Part shown: piece by piece, positions 33,302 through 42,597 of the stretch
Layout: each line of letters opens with the position of its first letter
How positions within the stretch are numbered: the stretch's first letter is position 1
Assembly: GCA_003141855.1 (NCBI GenBank)
Contig: PLNS01000021.1
Span: 1-64,000, forward strand
DNA from: Candidatus Bathyarchaeota archaeon
GTDB taxonomy: Archaea > Thermoproteota > Bathyarchaeia > Bathyarchaeales > Bathycorpusculaceae
Length of the DNA: 64,000 bases
Direction of reading: 5' to 3'
Translations under genes and position numbers: made by a program
Notes under the pieces: model-generated
Databases searched by the model: none
The model's input: only the letters and a program-made list of their open reading frames with translations
Told to the model about the DNA's origin: nothing

Positions 33302-35334
33302 GATTCAAACGACTTGAAATAACGAATTTCGGGGTCTTTTCAGGGGAACAATCATTCGATTTACAGCCAACAAAATCGATCGAAGGATCTAAACCTATAA
33401 TTATTTTTGGTGGAAAAAATGGAACTGGCAAAACTACACTTCTCGAAGCTTTCAAAATATGCCTATATGGTTTCTCGTTTAAAGGCCAAAAAATGGAAAA
33501 AAAAGACTACAACAAGCATATACAGTCACGGCTACACAGGAATCTTGACGGTTCAAGAGCACCTTATGCATCGATAGCTTTAGAATTTGACTATGCTCGT
33601 TCTGGGTATGTTGATAATTTTCTTATTAAACGATCTTGGAAATACACTGACCAAGAAATTGTTGAAGTACTAGATATTCACCGCAATAACGAACCATTGG
33701 TTGAAGTAAACGAAGAGCAGTGGCAAAATTTTCTTATGGAGTTAATTCCGCCTGGGCTTTCAAAACTGTTCTTCTTTGACGGTGAAAAGATTCAAAGTTT
33801 AGCTCGGGGGCAAGGCGAAAATAGGTATATTCTCGAGTCAATTAATTCCCTTCTTGGAATTGATTTGATTGAGCGCCTCAGATACGACATAAAAATGTAT
33901 TTGGCTAAAGAATCAACTAACAACGCAGTCGGCCTTGAAGCCAGTTTATGTGAAATAAAGAACCGAAGAAAATCTATTGAATTAAGACTTGATTCACTAC
34001 TTCAAGAAAAAGCTTCTATGCAAAATAAAATGATGCGCGTTAATTCAGAAATTGAGAATCAGGAACTGCAAATTTCAACGGATGGTGGTGGTTTTGCTTC
34101 TCAAAGAGAACAGCTTAAAGATAAGGCAAAGACACTTGAGGCTAAAATCGAATCAACAAAAGAAGAAATACGTGATTTATGCGCTGGATTACTGCCGTTT
34201 GCGATTGTACCCGAATTTTGTAAAACTTTGAAAAGCCGCTTGGAACACGAAGAAAAAGAGCAACAAAGACAAGCTGCCATAACTTACCTAAATAATATGG
34301 TGAACGAATTATCAGAAGATATTGGAAAGGCGTTGTTCTTTGATGTATTAAGATTATCCAAAGATGAAAAGCATTTAGTAGCAAGTGAAACCATCAAAAT
34401 CCTGCGAGGCAAAATAGAAAAAGTAAATGGCTTCTCTAAAGAGAACATCCACGCTGTATCTTCAATTGAACGCCTTGAACTTCTAAGATGGATTCAAGTA
34501 GCCACAGATCAAATTCCTTCCAATCTTAAAGAACTTTCATCAAGGCTAGCAGAGCTGGAGTCAGAAAATGAAATAACTAGGGGATACATCTTCAACGCTC
34601 CATCAGATGATGTACTCAAGCCCTTTTTCATAAAGTTGGGACAATTACATGAAGAACTTGGAACACTTCAACAGAAACAAGCAATCACAGAGAAAGAAAT
34701 TGAGTCTATCAAACTTCAGTTGACCATAATATTACGCGAACAAGATAAACTTCTAAATGAAAAAACTCAATTTGATAAATCCATTAGGCGCCTAGAACTC
34801 GCTGCTAAAACACAAGATGTATTAGAAGAGTATCTGCAACGATTGAGGACTGAGAAAGTTGGCGAATTTAGAGAAAACTTTTTGGAATGTTTCAACCTAC
34901 TATTTGGGAAACAAAACTTAGTCAGTAATGTTGATGTTTCTGCTTCGAACTTCGAAATAACGTTGCTTACATCTCAGAATATTCCGCTACCTAGAGTTGA
35001 GCTTTCTTTGGGAGAGAGGCAGATTTATGCTATGGCTATGATCTGGGCGTTGGCTAAAACATCAAACAGATTGTTGCCATTCCTAATGGACACACCTTTA
35101 GGTCGGCTTGATACAGATCACAGAAAAAATATTATGGACAATTTTCTGCTTAATGCTTCTCATCAAATAATAGTGTTTTCGACAAATACCGAAATAGACC
35201 AACATTACTATGACCAGTTGCAGCCCTACATCGCTAAAGCGTATAACTTGGAATACGACTCTGATAAAAGAGAAACAACAGTTAAGCAAGGCTATTTTTG
35301 GAAAAGCTTAGAGGTGGAAAAGAATGAGCTTTAG
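33298..35334 (+). CDS. dndD: DndD, SMC/RecF-like ATPase of DNA phosphorothioation (non-canonical start)
   Basis: The frame gives 678 residues if it starts at ATA 33298, which overlaps the dndC stop as ATAA. The first ATG is 33493, but that would delete the Walker A motif FGGKNGTGKTT (about residue 38) and the typical N-terminus RFKRLEITNFGVFSGEQ. GGGGGACC lies just upstream as ribosome-binding site. Other family marks are LFFFDGEKIQSLA, a long coiled coil (residues 230-500), the signature ELSLGERQIYAMA and Walker B LLPFLMDTPLGRLD. DndD provides ATPase activity and DNA nicking for modification. An ATGA overlap altered by one base seems likely. Confidence 0.92.
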   Translation: MRFKRLEITNFGVFSGEQSFDLQPTKSIEGSKPIIIFGGKNGTGKTTLLEAFKICLYGFSFKGQKMEKKDYNKHIQSRLHRNLDGSRAPYASIALEFDYARSGYVDNFLIKRSWKYTDQEIVEVLDIHRNNEPLVEVNEEQWQNFLMELIPPGLSKLFFFDGEKIQSLARGQGENRYILESINSLLGIDLIERLRYDIKMYLAKESTNNAVGLEASLCEIKNRRKSIELRLDSLLQEKASMQNKMMRVNSEIENQELQISTDGGGFASQREQLKDKAKTLEAKIESTKEEIRDLCAGLLPFAIVPEFCKTLKSRLEHEEKEQQRQAAITYLNNMVNELSEDIGKALFFDVLRLSKDEKHLVASETIKILRGKIEKVNGFSKENIHAVSSIERLELLRWIQVATDQIPSNLKELSSRLAELESENEITRGYIFNAPSDDVLKPFFIKLGQLHEELGTLQQKQAITEKEIESIKLQLTIILREQDKLLNEKTQFDKSIRRLELAAKTQDVLEEYLQRLRTEKVGEFRENFLECFNLLFGKQNLVSNVDVSASNFEITLLTSQNIPLPRVELSLGERQIYAMAMIWALAKTSNRLLPFLMDTPLGRLDTDHRKNIMDNFLLNASHQIIVFSTNTEIDQHYYDQLQPYIAKAYNLEYDSDKRETTVKQGYFWKSLEVEKNEL

Positions 35335-35701
35335 TAGAATTAGACTAAGCAAGAGTGCTACGACACGTCTCTCACTTTTGAAGGGTCGAACTGGCCTTAC
35401 ACCCAACATTTTGTGCAGAATTGGATTCTCTCTTTCTATTCGTGATCCAATAGTCCCTAAACCCGAAAACTATGACGAGGACGGTCAAGAAATAAATCGA
35501 TATACATTAATGGGCGAATGGGACAAATTTTTTATTGCATTGCTTAAAGAACGTCTTCTCAAAGATGGATTAGATCTAAAAGAAGACTTATTCCCACAAT
35601 TACGCGCACACATCAATCGAGGGGCAATTAGCTTGTATGATAAAGTCAAGACAATAGAAGACTTCCAAGAATTGCTCCCAAAGGAGGGCGCTTTGTCTTG
35701 A
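35324..35701 (+). CDS. dndE: DndE, DNA-binding subunit of phosphorothioation
   Basis: This 125-residue protein overlaps dndD by 11 nt and dndA by 4 nt. The sequence FSRIRLSKSATTRLSLLKGR, TPNILCRIGFSLSIRD and the C-terminal LPQLRAHINRGAISLYDKV match the compact all-helical DndE family, whose tetramer binds nicked DNA. Position within the operon and length agree. Confidence 0.92.
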   Translation: MSFSRIRLSKSATTRLSLLKGRTGLTPNILCRIGFSLSIRDPIVPKPENYDEDGQEINRYTLMGEWDKFFIALLKERLLKDGLDLKEDLFPQLRAHINRGAISLYDKVKTIEDFQELLPKEGALS

Positions 35702-36858
35702 ACTTTCCAATCTATTTAGATTCACACGCTACGACGCCAGTTGATCCAAGAGTGCTCAAAGAAATGATGCCCTACTTCACAGAGAAGTTCGGCAATGCTT
35801 CTAGTATTGACCATTCATTTGGCACAGAAGCTGCAGATGTTGTCGATAAATCGAGAAAGAAAATCGCAAGGTGCATTAATGCATCACCTGAAGATATAAT
35901 TTTCACTAGCGGTGCAACTGAGTCAAATAATATTGTACTACAAGGCTTGGCTGGAAAAGATCCGTTTAAAAATCATATAATCACTTGTGTGACAGAGCAT
36001 AAATCGATCCTTGATACATGCAAGCATCTTGAGACTATTGGCAAGAAGGTTACTTATGTGCCTGTTGATAACCAAGGTGTAGTTGATCTTGAATTACTAG
36101 AAAATGCCATCAGTGAAAGAACTGCGTTGATAAGTGTAATGACTGCTAACAATGAAATCGGAACAATAGCGCCAATAAAAGAAATAGGTGAAATCGCCCA
36201 CAAACATTATGTGCCTTTTCATACTGATGCGACTCAAGCAGTTGGCCATATACCTTTTGATGTTGGTGCTTACAACATAGATTTCGCTTCAATTTCAGCT
36301 CATAAGATTTATGGTCCCAAAGGAGTTGGAGCTCTATTTTTTAAGAGCGATGGTTTAGTTGGAAAACCCTCGCCGCTCTTCTTTGGAGGTGGACACGAAC
36401 GCGGCGTTCGGTCTGGTACTTTAAACGTTTCGGGAATTGTGGGTTTGGCTAGCGCATTGGAGTTATCAATTGAATTAATGAAGGAAGAGAACAATAGATA
36501 CCGAGAAATGTCTAAACTCTTGATTAATAATTTTCTGGAAGAGGTCAGCCCTGCCGAGCTCAACGGTCATCCACTTCAAAGACTTACGCATAACATCAAT
36601 ATTTCGTTCGATAATGTGGAAAACAAAGCGCTCATCCACGCAGTTAAAGATAAATTAGCTATTTCAACTGGATCAGCTTGCACGACACTGAATGTTGAAC
36701 CATCGCATGTCATAACTGCCTTAGGTGTTGGCACAGTAAGAGCATTTAATGCTATTCGATTGGGGCTTGGAAGATTCAATACTTTTGAGGAAATTCAGTT
36801 CTCAGCCGACTATATCATTGAAAAGGTCAAGAAATTAAGAAAGTTGAAACTTTCATAA
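35698..36858 (+). CDS. dndA: DndA/IscS-type cysteine desulfurase
   Basis: This 386-residue PLP enzyme starts at TTG 35698 inside the dndE stop (TTGA). The PLP lysine is Lys203 in SISAHKIYGPKG, the cofactor-contacting blocks TSGATESNN and HTDATQAVGH are present, and the catalytic Cys328 lies in STGSACTT. It mobilises sulfur from cysteine for DndC. Being at the 3' end of the operon gives the order C-D-E-A described for archaeal phosphorothioation loci, unlike the separate dndA of many bacteria. Confidence 0.94.
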   Translation: MNFPIYLDSHATTPVDPRVLKEMMPYFTEKFGNASSIDHSFGTEAADVVDKSRKKIARCINASPEDIIFTSGATESNNIVLQGLAGKDPFKNHIITCVTEHKSILDTCKHLETIGKKVTYVPVDNQGVVDLELLENAISERTALISVMTANNEIGTIAPIKEIGEIAHKHYVPFHTDATQAVGHIPFDVGAYNIDFASISAHKIYGPKGVGALFFKSDGLVGKPSPLFFGGGHERGVRSGTLNVSGIVGLASALELSIELMKEENNRYREMSKLLINNFLEEVSPAELNGHPLQRLTHNINISFDNVENKALIHAVKDKLAISTGSACTTLNVEPSHVITALGVGTVRAFNAIRLGLGRFNTFEEIQFSADYIIEKVKKLRKLKLS

Positions 36859-36990
36859 TTAAGAATGATCAGAAATACACAAAGCTAATTTAGCTATTCC
36901 GCCTACGATCTTGTAAACTATATACCAATAAGTTGATTGAAGTTCAAACTATTGGCATATGAATAATAGGGTTTAACAGGAGGAGTAGGG

Positions 36991-38798
36991 ACGGAAATAG
37001 AACATGATCTTGGGCTTAACGTTCTTCAACGAATGCTTACCAAAGGATTTGTGGGTGAGAAATGCGATGAGCTTGAATGTATGGCTTACAATGTAAGTCT
37101 TGATCTTGTTTTAAGGCTGTTTAAAGAATTCCCTTCGCTGAAAAGTATTTCTATATGGTCAAATGCTGAAAAAATTACCTATTCAACAGAGCACTATAAA
37201 GAATTGGAGAATCTCATGAAACTAAAGAAACTTGCATTTTTTACTATTCCAGAAAATTTAACATTAATTCATGGCAAATTATACTTGTTTAAAAAAGAAG
37301 GGCAAATAAAATTTTTAGCGGTTGGTTCTCCAAATCTTTCTGAATATTCCAACTTAAACTTTGAATCACTTTTCTATTTAACATCAAATTGCGAAGCAAT
37401 ATGGAATGATATTCCTCGAATATATGCTGATCTTAGCTTGATACCTAAGACGGATCTGCCGATTAAAAGGTCACCAATAAAGACATCAGATTCGAAAATT
37501 GATCCAAAGTTACTCTCTTCTCTTTGGAAACACCAGACTGAGGTTTTAATTTGGTTAGAGGATAAAACCAGTTCGATCGTAAACATCCCGCCCGGTACAG
37601 GCAAGACCAAGATTGCTTTTACTTACCTGCGATACCTATTTGGAAAAGATGCAGATTTGACTTCAGTAGTAATAGTTCCGACAATCACACTCTTAAACCA
37701 ATGGAGGAAACTATTAGATGAAGCGAACATTCCAAATTTAGAATGGGGTACAGATCTAAACGACTTGGCTCTTATTTCGCAGATCCGAGCCATCGAGTTT
37801 TAGTAACACTTTATAGTAGATTTTTTGATCAATATCGTGAGTATTATAAGAGAGCAAAAATTCTGAAGCCGTCCTTATTACTCATTTTAGATGAATGCCA
37901 TAATTCCTATGGTCACATAGATAATTTAAGCGAATTTAATAGCTTAATTCAATCATTTGGAAGTCAAACTTATCGACTTGGTCTTTCAGCGACCATCGAT
38001 TCATTCAGGGAAGACGAAGTAAAAAGCTTTGTCAATTTCATGGATGGAAGTAACAATCGTTTCGAAATTTCTTTGCAGCGTTTTTACTCCTATTGGAATA
38101 GGCTAAATTCCACTTTAGTATTAAAACCTCTCAAGTACTTTCCTTTGAAATACAATTTGACTCTTGCCGAAATGGATGAATTCAAGAACCTTAGCAAAAA
38201 TATAGCTATTCAAATCGGTAAATCTACCATGGGAGGAGCTAATGAGCCGACAGCCGCTATCAAACGTGCAAGATGGCTGAGAAGTTTACCCGGTGGCGTT
38301 AGAGTTCTCCAGAATTATATCACTTCTCACATTGATGGTTTTTCAGACAAAGCCTCAATAATATTTGTGCAAACGAATGAGATTGCAGAGCATTTAAGGG
38401 ATTTTATCACTAAACAACCTGGATGGAACCCAGACGCATCTACATATGTTTATGATTCATCAAAAAGTGAGGATCATAATGCGTATGCCTTCAGTCAATT
38501 TAAAAAGAATGTAGGTTATTGCTTAATTTCAGAAAAGATGCTCTCAGAGGGATTTGATCTACCAAAAGTTGATAGAGTTATTCTTCATGGTTCCGATAAA
38601 TCTGAAAGAGACTGGATACAAAAAATAGGTCGTGCTTTGCGCTTTGATGCAAAAAGTCCTAACACAATAGCTGAAATAATCGATATAGTTTTTTGCGAAA
38701 CAAATGGCGAGCCTTTGCTTTTAGAAAGGGAGCGCTATGAAACACTATTATCTATTGATCAAATATCGGGTGATTTGAATGACCAACAAAGTAGATAA
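36991..38798 (+). CDS. PLD-domain plus SF2 helicase, dnd-linked (frameshifted, non-canonical start)
   Basis: Two overlapping frames encode one protein. The first (to 37803) has a PLD-like site HGKLYLF with GSPNLSEYS, then helicase motif I NIPPGTGKTKIAF (about residue 200). The second (from about 37775) has motif II LILDECHNSYGH, motif III LGLSATIDS and motif VI DWIQKIGRALRFD. One base appears to be missing near 37775. AGGAGGAG at 36978-36985 is spaced for a start at ACG 36991, in frame and 14 codons before the first ATG (37033). It is probably the effector helicase of the phosphorothioation system. Confidence 0.78.
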
Positions 38799-38973
38799 TG
38801 ATAAAAAACAAATTGCTATACAAAGCAGGATTGAAGAAGTAATGAATGCTGAATTTGACAAACTTCTTGCTGAAGCTGGCGATGACATTCTTTTAAAATT
38901 AGTTCGTCAAAACAAAATTGATTCCATTTCACTAGAGGAAATCAAGCGGTTGTTAAAGGGGGATAAAAAATGA
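38779..38973 (+). CDS. Small dnd-linked protein
   Basis: This 64-residue charged helical protein overlaps the helicase gene by 20 nt and the next ATPase gene by 4 nt, so it is clearly part of the operon. No family recognised. Contains a single amphipathic helix (EEVMNAEFDKLLAEAGDDI) and an acidic/basic C-terminus. It probably bridges or assembles the helicase and the SMC-like ATPase. Confidence 0.6.
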   Translation: MTNKVDNDKKQIAIQSRIEEVMNAEFDKLLAEAGDDILLKLVRQNKIDSISLEEIKRLLKGDKK

Positions 38974-40859
38974 ATAACATTCATTTTTCGCTCATAAAAG
39001 TATCTGGTTATCGAGGAAGAAACTTTACCCTGAAAATGAATCCTCGAGGTCAGCATACTATTTTTATTATGGATGGCAATACAGGGAAAACGACGACCAT
39101 CGAACTATTGAGATGGTGCTTCAAATACCCCCAAAGTCAGTGTATCAATAATTTTAGTCACACATGGTTTAATCATGCTTATGTTCTAGACGAATCCAAA
39201 AATTCGCCTCAACATTGCGAGATACTTATTCGATTTTCCGCATTTGACGAAAAAGGGAAAGACCATCTTTACCAATTTACGCGATCCGTTGATGGAATTT
39301 CCGATCTTGAGCATAAACCAAACTCCGACATAATCAGGGAAGTCTACGATACATTAGAAATAGACCAGGGAAAAAATGTCCTAACAGGTAACGCTGTTTT
39401 CGATTTTCTAAAAGATGAATTGCGTTTCAAAGAATGTGCCGACTTTTTCTGTTTCGATGGAGAAAAAGCACGGGAATTAATGCAGCTTTCTTCAAATTCT
39501 GAAAAGGTGGGTGACTTATTATTCCTTGTAAACCAAAGGGCAACTCATCCCAGAATTGAGGAATACAAAGAAAAACTCAATGGATTGAAAAATAGACTTC
39601 TGGAGGAAGCTAATGCAAAAGTATCAGATAAGGCACTAGAAATATTGATCGGACGTCTAAGAACTGCGATTGAAGATTTGCGTCAGGCTGAGAAAGAAGG
39701 AAATTCAATTAAAGTTGAAATGGCTGCCAATTCATTAGCGCTAAAGAGCCAACAGGATCGTTTTAATGAGCTTGAAAACAAGATAACTCAAGCTAAGGCA
39801 GACGAAATTGTTCAAAAACTACGATTTGATGACGATTTGAAAACTAAAACTGCTGAAATTGCACGTAAACGCTCCGCCATCTATGCCTTTGCTTCACAAT
39901 GGTATAGTGCAGATATTGGTTTAATTAATCAGCTTAAAACACAAGTACGTGAAAAAGGAAATCTACCCGAACCTTTCAGAAAAAATTTGATCTCAAATTG
40001 CTTAACAATTGGAAAATGCGAAATCTGTGGAAGATTGTTAGATGAATCCTCGAGAAAACACATATTGGCACTAGAATCCGTAGTTGCTGATCCAGATGTG
40101 CATACGTTTTTACAAAAAACACTTGATCCGCGAGCTAATGTGCTGGATACCGAGAAAGAATACAAGGAAATCAAGAACTTGATTGATGAATGCAAGAGAA
40201 TTCAAAACCAAATAGACAGTATAAAACTCACCAAAGAAGATAGCCAACTTTTCACTGAAAGAGAACTAGTACAAAAGGACATTGCTTTGATCATGACAAA
40301 CAATGCCAATTTACAAAGTAAACTAAATGAACGTAATTCTTGGATAATTGATCTGAAGCAACAAGTCACAGAGTTGCAAAGCAAAAACTCAACGTTAAAA
40401 GAAAATAAAGTCATCATCGATAGAATTGACGAATCAATTAGCAAGGTCGAGGCGGCGGGGGAAACAATAAAATCTAAAACTATTGATATCATTAGCGGTG
40501 TCATTTCAGAAGGGGTTTCATCAATTTTGGGACCCAAGTTTTCTGCAAAGCTCTCTGTCAAAGAAGGACTTGTATTAGGTGAAGATGGTCACTATGGGCG
40601 TGAAAGGGGTGGATATTCGGGTCGTCTCATTCTATCCTACTGTTTTGCCGAAGCTATGACGCTAATAGACCCTATAATCGTCGATACACCATCAGGAAAC
40701 GTTGGAAGCCATAGAGAAAAACTGGCAAGACACTTAGTCGCAAATCATCAACAAATTATACTCCTATGCTTGCCTACTGAGATCAATGATTTTGGACCTT
40801 TCATCTCATCTAATCCCATAAAAATAGTAAATGAAGAGGGTGTAACCAATGAAGCTTAA
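38970..40859 (+). CDS. Second DndD/Rad50-like ATPase, dnd-linked
   Basis: This 629-residue protein repeats the DndD layout: a P-loop IMDGNTGKTTTIELL at residues 33-47 (first Gly replaced by Met), FFCFDGEKAREL (the DndD-like FDGEK block), two long coiled-coil arms around a CEICGR zinc-hook-like motif near residue 352, a degenerate signature GYSGRLILSYCF and Walker B PIIVDTPSGNVG. It is distinct from the dndD gene 5 kb upstream. A hook Cys pair suggests dimerisation through zinc as in Rad50. Likely part of the restriction or replication-blocking arm. Confidence 0.8.
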   Translation: MNNIHFSLIKVSGYRGRNFTLKMNPRGQHTIFIMDGNTGKTTTIELLRWCFKYPQSQCINNFSHTWFNHAYVLDESKNSPQHCEILIRFSAFDEKGKDHLYQFTRSVDGISDLEHKPNSDIIREVYDTLEIDQGKNVLTGNAVFDFLKDELRFKECADFFCFDGEKARELMQLSSNSEKVGDLLFLVNQRATHPRIEEYKEKLNGLKNRLLEEANAKVSDKALEILIGRLRTAIEDLRQAEKEGNSIKVEMAANSLALKSQQDRFNELENKITQAKADEIVQKLRFDDDLKTKTAEIARKRSAIYAFASQWYSADIGLINQLKTQVREKGNLPEPFRKNLISNCLTIGKCEICGRLLDESSRKHILALESVVADPDVHTFLQKTLDPRANVLDTEKEYKEIKNLIDECKRIQNQIDSIKLTKEDSQLFTERELVQKDIALIMTNNANLQSKLNERNSWIIDLKQQVTELQSKNSTLKENKVIIDRIDESISKVEAAGETIKSKTIDIISGVISEGVSSILGPKFSAKLSVKEGLVLGEDGHYGRERGGYSGRLILSYCFAEAMTLIDPIIVDTPSGNVGSHREKLARHLVANHQQIILLCLPTEINDFGPFISSNPIKIVNEEGVTNEA

Positions 40860-41991
40860 AGGAAATATTCAGGTTCCAGAAAATCTTAAACAAATAATAA
40901 GAGCAATACCACCAGTTGAAGCAGATGAACAAGGGCTACCCGAGAAATCTTTAGCGAACATATCCGATTTTAAAAGAAAGATAGACCCAGTATTAATTTG
41001 CACTTATTTTGGACTTTATAAATCCCGCGAGCTTCCTCCCATGGTTGAAGAGATAAGAATTTTTTCCGAAAAGAAGGACTTTAGTGTCGAAATTGGAGAA
41101 TTTGATGATTTACTGAATCATTTGCTTTTCTGTCTATGGGTAAAAAAGAATGGATTTCCAGATTCCTGTCAAGATAACGTTAAGTATCGAGAAGATCTGT
41201 ATTCATTTATAAAAAAATTGTTGGATGAAGATTATTATAGAAATGTCCTAATACCATTCTATATTAATAAAGCAGATGAAAGAGAAAGCGGAACATCCTC
41301 ATTTTTACACAGGCTTACAAGCAGTGACATCATAAAGTTAGAATTGGCTGATTATTCTCCAGAGTTTCTTTCGCGAGAATTTTCCAATGCTCAACATGAA
41401 TTCATGGATGAAGTAATTAAGCCAATTCTAAATCATCAATCTCAACAATTAAACTCCAAGCTAAAGGATTTTTTGCTTAAAGAAGAGGGGGAATGCCTCG
41501 AATTCAAAGGTTCACTTAGATATAATATAAATATTAAAGCCGTCAAAAATGGCGTTGAATCAGCTGATCCTCGATTGGAAAAAACAGCCCTGGCAACAAT
41601 ATGTGCTTTTCTAAATTCTGAAGGAGGGACTTTAATTATTGGAATCGAGAATAACACAAAAAAAGTCTTGGGTCTAAAAAATGATTACAACACGTTTTCA
41701 GATGAAAAGAAAAGAAATAGAGACGGATTCGAAAATCATCTGAGAAATATGATAGTAGATAACATAACACCTTATGTACCTAGGCTAGTAAAGATAGACT
41801 TTGAATCTGTCGGTGACGAAGAGGTTTGTTTAGTTCAAGTCCAGAAATCAAGTGAAGCCATGTTTCTTAAAGACAAGGTTGGTAACAGAGATATCCAAGA
41901 ACTTTGGGTAAGAGATGGAAATGGAAAACGACAGTTAGAAGGCGTTGACATGGCTGAATACTTAAAAAGAAATTGGAGCCCAGCGGTATAA
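40849..41991 (+). CDS. AlbA_2/Schlafen-type domain protein, dnd-linked
   Basis: This 380-residue protein overlaps the ATPase gene by 11 nt. The N-terminal 200 residues are helical and unfamiliar. The C-terminal part matches the AlbA_2 (Schlafen-like) putative DNA/RNA-binding domain: EGECLEFKGSLRYN, LATICAFLNSEGGTLIIGI and EELWVRDGNGK-like QELWVRDGNGKRQLEG. Related domains act in transcription control or nucleic-acid cleavage. It is the last gene of the dnd operon and may recognise modified or unmodified DNA. Confidence 0.72.
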   Translation: MKLKGNIQVPENLKQIIRAIPPVEADEQGLPEKSLANISDFKRKIDPVLICTYFGLYKSRELPPMVEEIRIFSEKKDFSVEIGEFDDLLNHLLFCLWVKKNGFPDSCQDNVKYREDLYSFIKKLLDEDYYRNVLIPFYINKADERESGTSSFLHRLTSSDIIKLELADYSPEFLSREFSNAQHEFMDEVIKPILNHQSQQLNSKLKDFLLKEEGECLEFKGSLRYNINIKAVKNGVESADPRLEKTALATICAFLNSEGGTLIIGIENNTKKVLGLKNDYNTFSDEKKRNRDGFENHLRNMIVDNITPYVPRLVKIDFESVGDEEVCLVQVQKSSEAMFLKDKVGNRDIQELWVRDGNGKRQLEGVDMAEYLKRNWSPAV

Positions 41992-42021
41992 CTACATAAT
42001 AGAACGCAAATTGACCTGGAA

Positions 42022-42501
42022 TTAACGGGCCTTATCCTTAATTATGCTGTTCGTATCAGCTTCAGGAAGTAGCGCTTTAAAAGGAGACGTTGGATCGCTT
42101 CGGCATTCCCTCAAAAGCCAAGAGCCAATGTGCATTTCCCAGCGGCTCCAACCGATTCCTGTTGCGTAAACTACAAACGTTTGCCATTGTTGATAATTCG
42201 TTATTTTCTTGAAAAAGTTATGGATAACCTCATATTCTCTGATCTCAAAAGCTTTAACCAACTTTTGTATAAAGCAGCAATTACTAATTGGGATTTTTAA
42301 GCGTTCATCAGTTGAAATACCACATTCACAATGTTGATCCGCATTATTTTCACTCTGTTCCTCATTTGAGTCGGTCAAACCCTTTTGCTTTAAGCCGCAA
42401 AAAAGCAAGCCCGTTCTTGAATGTGACCTTGCTTTGGCACTTATTTGAAAGGGACAAGTGTAACAGCTTTCAAGAGATTGTTTTGTACTTGTCCTTTTCA
42501 T
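42022..42501 (-). CDS. Cysteine-rich hypothetical protein
   Basis: This 159-residue protein has Cys clusters CYTCPFQ, LLFCGLKQ and HCECGIS in its first 65 residues, suggesting a metal-binding N-terminus, then a helical region (KLVKAFEIREYEVIHNFFKK) and WSRWEMHIGSWLLREC. No family recognised. It is convergent with the dnd operon and upstream of nothing on its strand; it may be a separate transcript from the PLD gene. Confidence 0.5.
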   Translation of the reverse strand: MKRTSTKQSLESCYTCPFQISAKARSHSRTGLLFCGLKQKGLTDSNEEQSENNADQHCECGISTDERLKIPISNCCFIQKLVKAFEIREYEVIHNFFKKITNYQQWQTFVVYATGIGWSRWEMHIGSWLLRECRSDPTSPFKALLPEADTNSIIKDKAR

Positions 42502-42597
42502 TTTGTTAACCCACCTAGCGCTGGCAACTAAGTTATCCTATATTCGCGGTAATGACTTTTATATTTTATTAGTCAGTAGTCTGGAGCCTAAGTTTTT

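Noticed and set aside
36991..38798. Programmed ribosomal frameshift in the PLD-helicase
   Set aside because: No slippery heptamer or following stem is apparent at the junction; a one-base indel is simpler.
40849..41991. DptF/DptG/DptH-type restriction partners for the dnd genes
   Set aside because: Domain content (PLD-helicase, hook ATPase, AlbA_2) does not fit what I know of the DptFGH set.
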